A stretch of 10,676 bases of DNA. It comes from Bradyrhizobium sp. (GTDB lineage Bacteria; Pseudomonadota; Alphaproteobacteria; Rhizobiales; Xanthobacteraceae). The notes under the pieces are model-generated. The model saw nothing but the letters and a program-made list of their open reading frames with translations, had not been told where the DNA came from and did no database searches. Of this stretch, positions 6,656-10,676 are shown one piece after another. The stretch lies in the NCBI GenBank assembly GCA_028290305.1, contig JAQGKC010000388.1, forward strand, positions 1 to 10,676, in the 5' to 3' direction. Positions within the stretch are counted from its first letter, which is position 1. Each line of letters starts with the position of its first letter. The position numbers were made by a program, and so were the translations under genes.

Positions 6656-7591
6656 ATGCCGGCGATCAAAGCCGTTCGCATTCACAGATTTGGCGGCCTC
6701 GATACGCTTCAACTCGACGACATCGAGCCGTCGATGCCCGACGCAACCGAGATCCTCGTCAAGGTCCGCGCCGCGAGCGTCAATCCCGTGGATTTCAAGA
6801 TCCGCTCCGGAAAATATCCCGCCGTGAACGAGGACAGGCTCCCGTACATTCTGGGACGCGACGCTTCAGGTATTGTGGAGAAGTGCGGCGCCGGCGCAGA
6901 CGCGTTCAAGATCGGCGACGAGGTTTTCGGAATTGTCGGAATCCACGGCGGCGGATATGCGCAAAAGGTCGTGATGGCCCAGGATGCGGTCGCCGCGAAG
7001 CCAGCCAATCTCGACCAGGTGCAGGCGGCGGCCGTCCCGCTCGCCGGACAGACGGCGTGGCAAGGTCTTTTTCGATATGGTGAAGTCAAGCCGGGCCAGC
7101 GAATTCTGATCCATGGCGGCTCCGGTGGAGTCGGACATTTCGCCATCCAGTTCGCCAAGGCAAAAGGCGCGCATGTCTCGACGACGGTATCGACCGAGCA
7201 TGTCGAATTTGCCCGCAGCCTCGGAGCCGATGTCGTCATCGACTACAAGAAGCAGCCCTTCGAACAGATCGCGCGCGATCTCGACATGGTGTTCGATCTG
7301 ATCGATGGCGAAACCCGCCGGCGATCATGGGAGCTGCTGAAAAAAGGTGGTATTCTGGTTTCGACCTTGACCGAGCCTTCGCAGCCGATGGCGCGCCAGT
7401 ATGGCGTTCGCGCGACGCGCTACACAGTGCAAGCCAATGGCGAGGAATTGAAGGAGATCGCCCTGCTGCTTGAGGCCGGCCAAGTAAAGCCCACGGTGGA
7501 CCAGACATTTCCGCTTGCCGACGCCGCCGATGCGATGGCGGCTGTTGAGCACGGGCATTCAAAGGGAAAGATCGTAATCACCATGGATTAG
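6656..7591 (+). CDS. Zinc-independent MDR oxidoreductase, quinone oxidoreductase type
   Basis: This 311-residue enzyme belongs to the medium-chain dehydrogenase/reductase superfamily, in the NADPH:quinone reductase-like branch. The N-terminal GroES-like domain carries NPVDFKIRSGKYP (43-55), LPYILGRDASGIV (62-74) and GDEVFG (87-92). The nucleotide-binding motif is GGSGGVG (154-160), followed by HFAIQFAKAKGA. The Cys/His ligands of zinc alcohol dehydrogenases are missing, so a zinc-free reductase acting on quinones, enones or similar carbonyls is expected. The start is uncertain: ATG at 6656 has the best ribosome-site spacing, ATG at 6650 would add two residues, and an in-frame ATG at 6581 would add 25 that do not look like this family. 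The gene is 16 bp from the convergent lysA end with no hairpin between them. A hairpin repeat separates it from the upstream pair, so it may have its own promoter. Confidence 0.88.
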   Translation: MPAIKAVRIHRFGGLDTLQLDDIEPSMPDATEILVKVRAASVNPVDFKIRSGKYPAVNEDRLPYILGRDASGIVEKCGAGADAFKIGDEVFGIVGIHGGGYAQKVVMAQDAVAAKPANLDQVQAAAVPLAGQTAWQGLFRYGEVKPGQRILIHGGSGGVGHFAIQFAKAKGAHVSTTVSTEHVEFARSLGADVVIDYKKQPFEQIARDLDMVFDLIDGETRRRSWELLKKGGILVSTLTEPSQPMARQYGVRATRYTVQANGEELKEIALLLEAGQVKPTVDQTFPLADAADAMAAVEHGHSKGKIVITMD

Positions 7592-7607
7592 TCTGGTGCG
7601 GCATTCG

Positions 7608-8873
7608 TCACAACCACGGCGCAGGCTTGTCCATCGCGATCAGGGCCTCGACCTCGACGCGCGGGCGCACCACCGCATACTGGTCGTCCTTGACCAGCAC
7701 TTCAGGAATCAATGCGCGGGTGTTGTAGGTGCCGGACTGCACCGCGCCATAGGCGCCGGCTGTCATGATCGCCAGGAGATCGCCGGATTTGGGCTCCGCC
7801 ATGGTCCGGTCAAGCGCGAGATAATCTCCGCTTTCGCAGACCGGCCCGACCACGTCGGCGACAATCGTGCGCGCGCCGCCAGCGGCCGCAACGATCGGCA
7901 GGATGTCGTGATGCGCTTCGTACAGAGTCGGCCGGATCAGATCATTCATCGCCGCGTCGATGATCACGAAATTCTTGGCGTCGCCATGCTTCGCATAGAT
8001 CACCCGGGTGACGAGGATGCCGGCGTTGCCGACGATCATTCGGCCCGGCTCGAACATCAGCGTGCAACCGAGATTGTGCGTCACCCGCTTCACCATCGCG
8101 GCATAGGCAGCGGGCTCCGGCGGCGCTTCCCGGTCCAAATCCTAGGGAATGCCGAGCCCGCCGCCGACATCGACATGCGAGATGGTATGGCCATCTGCAC
8201 GCAGCGTTTGCACGAATTCGGCCAGCAGCCTGAAGGCTGCTTCCAGCGGCCCGAGATCGGTGATCTGGCTGCCGATATGCATGTCGACGCCGGTGACCTT
8301 GATTCCCGGCAGCTTCGCGGCGCGGGCGTAGACCGCGCGGGCGCGGGCGAGCGGCACGCCGAACTTGTTTTCGGACTTGCCGGTCGAGATCTTCGCATGC
8401 GAGCCGGAATCGACGTCGGGATTGACCCGAACCGAGATCCGCGCGGTCCGGCCGCTTTCGCTGGCCAGCCGCGACAGCAATTCGAGTTCGGGTTCGGATT
8501 CGACGTTGATGCAGAGAATGTCCGCGGCCAGCGCCGCGCGCAGCTCTGCTTCGGTCTTGCCGACGCCTGAGAACAGAATCTTCTCGGGTGGGATGCCGGC
8601 GGCCAGTGCGCGCTTCAACTCGCCGCCCGAAACCACGTCCGCTCCGGCGCCAAGTTTCGCCAGCGTGCGCAGCACCGATTGGTTGGAATTGGCCTTCATG
8701 GCGTAGCACACCACCGCCTTCTCGCTGCCAAAGGCATCGCTGAACACCCGGTAATGACGCTCCAGGGTCGCGGTCGAATAGCAATAGAACGGCGTGCCGA
8801 CCGCATCCGCCAGTTCGATAAGATTCACCGCCTCGGCGTGCAGCACGCCGTTGCGATAGTCGAAGTGATTCAT
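7608..8873 (-). pseudogene. lysA: Diaminopimelate decarboxylase interrupted by one in-frame TAG
   Basis: LysA is a PLP enzyme that decarboxylates meso-diaminopimelate to L-lysine, the last step of the DAP pathway. Read through the stop, the frame is 421 codons, the normal length. The N-terminal barrel has YAMKAN with PLP-binding Lys60, HIGSQI (199-204) and GGGLGIP (237-243). Codon 244 is TAG (8144-8142); the family has Tyr after GIP. The frame then continues unbroken with EPGR (275-278), catalytic Cys346 in CESGD, and Tyr375 in GAYG, ending APWL. The 243-residue product would lack residues for PLP phosphate, substrate and catalysis, so activity is not expected without readthrough. A TTG at 8138 could start the C-terminal half, but its AGGA is only one base away. 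The start is the ATG at 8873, seven bases after the lptM stop, so it is the distal gene of argH-lptM-lysA. A sequencing error would explain the same data. Confidence 0.93.
8142..8144 (-). other. Premature amber codon at the conserved Tyr244 of lysA
   Basis: On the minus strand the frame reads ATT CCC TAG GAT TTG GAC. A single substitution of TAC or TAT gives TAG; the frame does not shift. Both flanks are in the lysA frame and match the family, so only this codon breaks the gene. The base lies inside CCTAGG. Confidence 0.9.
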
Positions 8874-8880
8874 GACAGGC

Positions 8881-9153
8881 TCAGTTACCCAGCAGCGGAT
8901 CGAGAATGAATGATTTTTTCCCGCCTTTGGGAGCGGCCGGCGACGCGTCGGTTCCATAGGACGGACTGAACACGCTTGGCTTGCTCGCCTCTTCGGCCTC
9001 CGTATCGGTCGCTGCCGGTGCAGCCAGCGACTGCGATGCGGTCGGCGGCAGGTCGAGCGGGCCTTTGCGCCCGCATCCTGTCAGCGCCAGCACGGCGGCT
9101 GCCAGCAGGACGAGGGCCCATTTCGACGACAAAGGGCTGGAATTACGATTCAC
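8881..9153 (-). CDS. lptM: LptM-type small outer-membrane lipoprotein
   Basis: This 90-residue protein has a lipoprotein signal peptide: hydrophobic segment ALVLLAAAVLAL (13-24) and lipobox LTGC with the lipidated Cys27. GRKGPLDLPP follows at once, the hallmark of the LptM (formerly YifL) family. In E. coli, LptM helps assemble the LptD-LptE translocon that delivers LPS to the cell surface. The rest (about 38-90) is a Pro/Ala/Ser-rich tail, likely disordered. The start is a GTG at 9153-9151 with GGGGA seven bases upstream; no ATG in this frame gives a complete signal peptide. It lies 90 bp downstream of argH and 7 bp before lysA. The argH-lptM-lysA order is, from memory, common in Nitrobacteraceae, and lptM-lysA adjacency occurs well beyond them. 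A role in LPS assembly in this organism is inferred from the family. Confidence 0.88.
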   Translation of the reverse strand: MNRNSSPLSSKWALVLLAAAVLALTGCGRKGPLDLPPTASQSLAAPAATDTEAEEASKPSVFSPSYGTDASPAAPKGGKKSFILDPLLGN

Positions 9154-9243
9154 GGCGATATCCCCAAAGCGGCGGCACCATACAAAGATTGCCCCGCTCT
9201 GGCGAGACCCGGACGGCGATGAAATTGCGATGTAAATCGCGGC

Positions 9244-10641
9244 TCAGCCCAATTTTCGCTCTTTTTCCAGTCGCTTGAGCCAGCCCTTGGCCTGCGCGAG
9301 CACATTCTTCGGCGCGGTTCCGCCCAAGCTGGTGCGGCTCTTCACGGATGCTTCGACCGACAGCACCGCCAGCGCCTCACCGGTAATCCTGGGCTCGGCG
9401 GCCTGCATCGCCTGCAGCGGCAGCTCATGCAATGCGATACCCTCCTTGGACGCCTTGGCGACGATGCGTCCGGTGACGTGATGGGCGTCGCGGAACGGCA
9501 TTTTCAGCTTCCGCACCAGCCAATCCGCCAGATCGGTGGCGGTGGCGTAACCCTCGCCCGCGGCTATTTTCATCCGCGCCTCGTCCGGCACGATGTCGGC
9601 AACCATTCCGGTCATCGCCCGAATCGCCAGCGAGAGCGCGCCGAACGCTTCCATCGCGCCCTGCTTGTCCTCCTGCATGTCCTTTTGATAGGCGAGCGGA
9701 AGACCCTTCATCACGATCAGCAATGCGGTGAGCGCGCCGATCACCCGGCCGGTCTTGGCGCGGACCAGTTCGGCGGCATCAGGGTTGCGCTTCTGCGGCA
9801 TGATCGACGAGCCGGAGGTGAATTTGTCGCTCAATCGCACCAGCCCCACCAGCGGCGAGGTCCAGATCACGATTTCCTCCGCGAAGCGCGACAAATGCAC
9901 CGATGCGATCGCCGCCGCCGACAATGTTTCGAGCACAAAGTCGCGATCCGAGACCGCGTCGAGCGAATTAGCCATCGGCCGGTCGAAGCCGAGCGCCTTG
10001 GCGGTCGCGTTGCGATCGATCGGAAACGACGTTCCGGCCAGCGCGGCTGCGCCGAGCGGCGATTCATTGAGACGCTTGCGCGCATCGGCAAAGCGGCCGC
10101 GATCACGTGCCGCCATCTCGACATAGGCCAGCAGATGGTGCCCGAACGTCACCGGCTGCGCGGTCTGCAGATGCGTGAAGCCCGGCATGACCGTTGCGGC
10201 GTGCTCGATCGCCCGTTCCACCAGCGCATGCTGGAACGCCGCCAGCGCCGCATCTGTCTCGTCGATGGTGTCGCGGACATAGAGCCGAAAATCGGTCGCC
10301 ACCTGATCGTTGCGCGAACGCGCGGTGTGCAATCGGCCTGCCGCGGGTCCGATCAGCTCGCTGAGCCTGCTCTCGACATTCATGTGAATGTCCTCGAGCG
10401 CGCGCTTGAAATCGAACGATCCCTTGGCGATCTCTGACAAAATCGTGTCTAGACCCCTGGCGATATTTTTCGCATCGTTCGCGGTGATAATACCTTGCGC
10501 GGCGAGCATCGCGGCGTGGGCCTTGGACGCGGCAATGTCCTGGGCATACAGGTGACGATCGACGTCGATGGAGACGTTGATTTCCTCCATGATCGCATCG
10601 GGACGCTCGGTGAACCGGCCGCCCCACATCTTGTTGCTCAT
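9244..10641 (-). CDS. argH: Argininosuccinate lyase
   Basis: ArgH splits argininosuccinate into arginine and fumarate, the last step of arginine synthesis; it is a cytoplasmic homotetramer. The 465-residue protein is full length and has MWGGRF at the N-terminus, HTARSRNDQ (105-113), FTHLQTAQP with catalytic His157, and the fumarase/aspartase superfamily signature [12 protein letters not shown] (277-288), whose Ser279 is the expected catalytic residue. The start is the ATG at 10641-10639, giving [10 protein letters not shown]; the ATG at codon 5 is a possible alternative. The region upstream is a 14-bp tandem repeat rather than a normal ribosome binding site, so initiation may be unusual. It is the first visible gene of a minus-strand cluster with lptM and lysA. 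The promoter lies beyond the window's right end. Confidence 0.97.
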   Translation of the reverse strand: MSNKMWGGRFTERPDAIMEEINVSIDVDRHLYAQDIAASKAHAAMLAAQGIITANDAKNIARGLDTILSEIAKGSFDFKRALEDIHMNVESRLSELIGPAAGRLHTARSRNDQVATDFRLYVRDTIDETDAALAAFQHALVERAIEHAATVMPGFTHLQTAQPVTFGHHLLAYVEMAARDRGRFADARKRLNESPLGAAALAGTSFPIDRNATAKALGFDRPMANSLDAVSDRDFVLETLSAAAIASVHLSRFAEEIVIWTSPLVGLVRLSDKFTSGSSIMPQKRNPDAAELVRAKTGRVIGALTALLIVMKGLPLAYQKDMQEDKQGAMEAFGALSLAIRAMTGMVADIVPDEARMKIAAGEGYATATDLADWLVRKLKMPFRDAHHVTGRIVAKASKEGIALHELPLQAMQAAEPRITGEALAVLSVEASVKSRTSLGGTAPKNVLAQAKGWLKRLEKERKLG

Positions 10642-10676
10642 GACTTGTTACTCATGACCCATTACTCATGACTTGC
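10637..10676. repeat. 14-bp tandem repeat spanning the argH start codon
   Basis: On the plus strand the units are CTCATGACTTGTTA (10637-10650), CTCATGACCCATTA (10651-10664) and the partial CTCATGACTTGC (10665-10676), cut by the window edge. Read on the minus strand, each unit carries an ATGAGT or ATGAGC: the argH start at 10641 and two earlier ATGs at 10655 and 10669. Each earlier ATG opens a 5-codon frame (MSNKS, MSNGS) whose TGA overlaps the next ATG as ATGA. The period of 14 shifts the reading frame at each unit, so the copies cannot extend ArgH. Confidence 0.85.

Noticed and set aside
7608..8138. The C-terminal lysA piece as a separate gene starting at the TTG at 8138
   Set aside because: It begins in the middle of the conserved barrel, two codons after the stop, with no properly spaced ribosome site. 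It is the remainder of lysA.
8142..8144. The lysA amber as a pyrrolysine codon or programmed readthrough
   Set aside because: No pyl genes are in the window, the lineage is not known to use pyrrolysine, and the codon replaces a conserved Tyr. A mutation or an error is simpler.
9227..9240. A hairpin GCGAT/ATCGC between argH and lptM as a terminator
   Set aside because: The stem is only 5 bp with no T-tract, and the genes look like one operon. It is probably chance.
9427..10437. A 336-codon open frame antisense to argH
   Set aside because: argH is complete and conserved on the minus strand. The antisense product is Arg/His-rich with no recognisable domain.

Overview
The window is chromosomal DNA from an alphaproteobacterium. 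The proteins and the gene neighbourhood (ftsEX, a CpdR-type regulator, a TIGR02302 membrane protein, and argH-lptM-lysA) resemble the Bradyrhizobium/Rhodopseudomonas group (Nitrobacteraceae). This placement rests on recognising the protein families and on the high-GC codon use; no search was run. Coding density is high. I see no tRNA, rRNA, CRISPR array, transposase or phage gene.

Layout. Positions 1-786 (minus strand) hold the 5' end of ftsX and all of ftsE, overlapping by 8 bp; together they encode the divisome ABC system. A 174-bp divergent intergenic region (787-960) separates them from two plus-strand genes: an MJ0042-type zinc-ribbon protein with one membrane helix (961-1830) and a single-domain CpdR-like response regulator (1870-2247). 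A REP-like palindromic element with a terminator hairpin (2333-2428) lies between cpdR and the convergent 854-residue TIGR02302/DUF4175 membrane protein (2441-5005, minus).

Positions 5170-7591 hold three plus-strand metabolic genes: a PcaC-type carboxymuconolactone decarboxylase homologue, a 3-hydroxyisobutyrate dehydrogenase-family reductase, and a zinc-free quinone-oxidoreductase-type MDR enzyme. The first two look co-transcribed. The third follows a hairpin repeat and may be separate. The block sits between genes facing the other way and may be an accessory insertion. Positions 7608-10641 (minus) hold the biosynthetic cluster argH-lptM-lysA: argininosuccinate lyase, an LptM-type lipoprotein and diaminopimelate decarboxylase.

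The most notable observation is that lysA is otherwise intact over 421 codons but has one in-frame TAG at codon 244, where the family has a conserved Tyr after GGGLGIP. It is a nonsense mutation, a very recent pseudogene, or a sequencing/assembly error. The second is a 14-bp tandem repeat over the argH start, which makes two 5-codon mini-ORFs (MSNGS, MSNKS), each ending in a TGA that overlaps the next ATG. I found no convincing undescribed defence, mobile or RNA system. The main unknowns are the TIGR02302 protein, the zinc-ribbon membrane protein and the substrates of the three-gene block.
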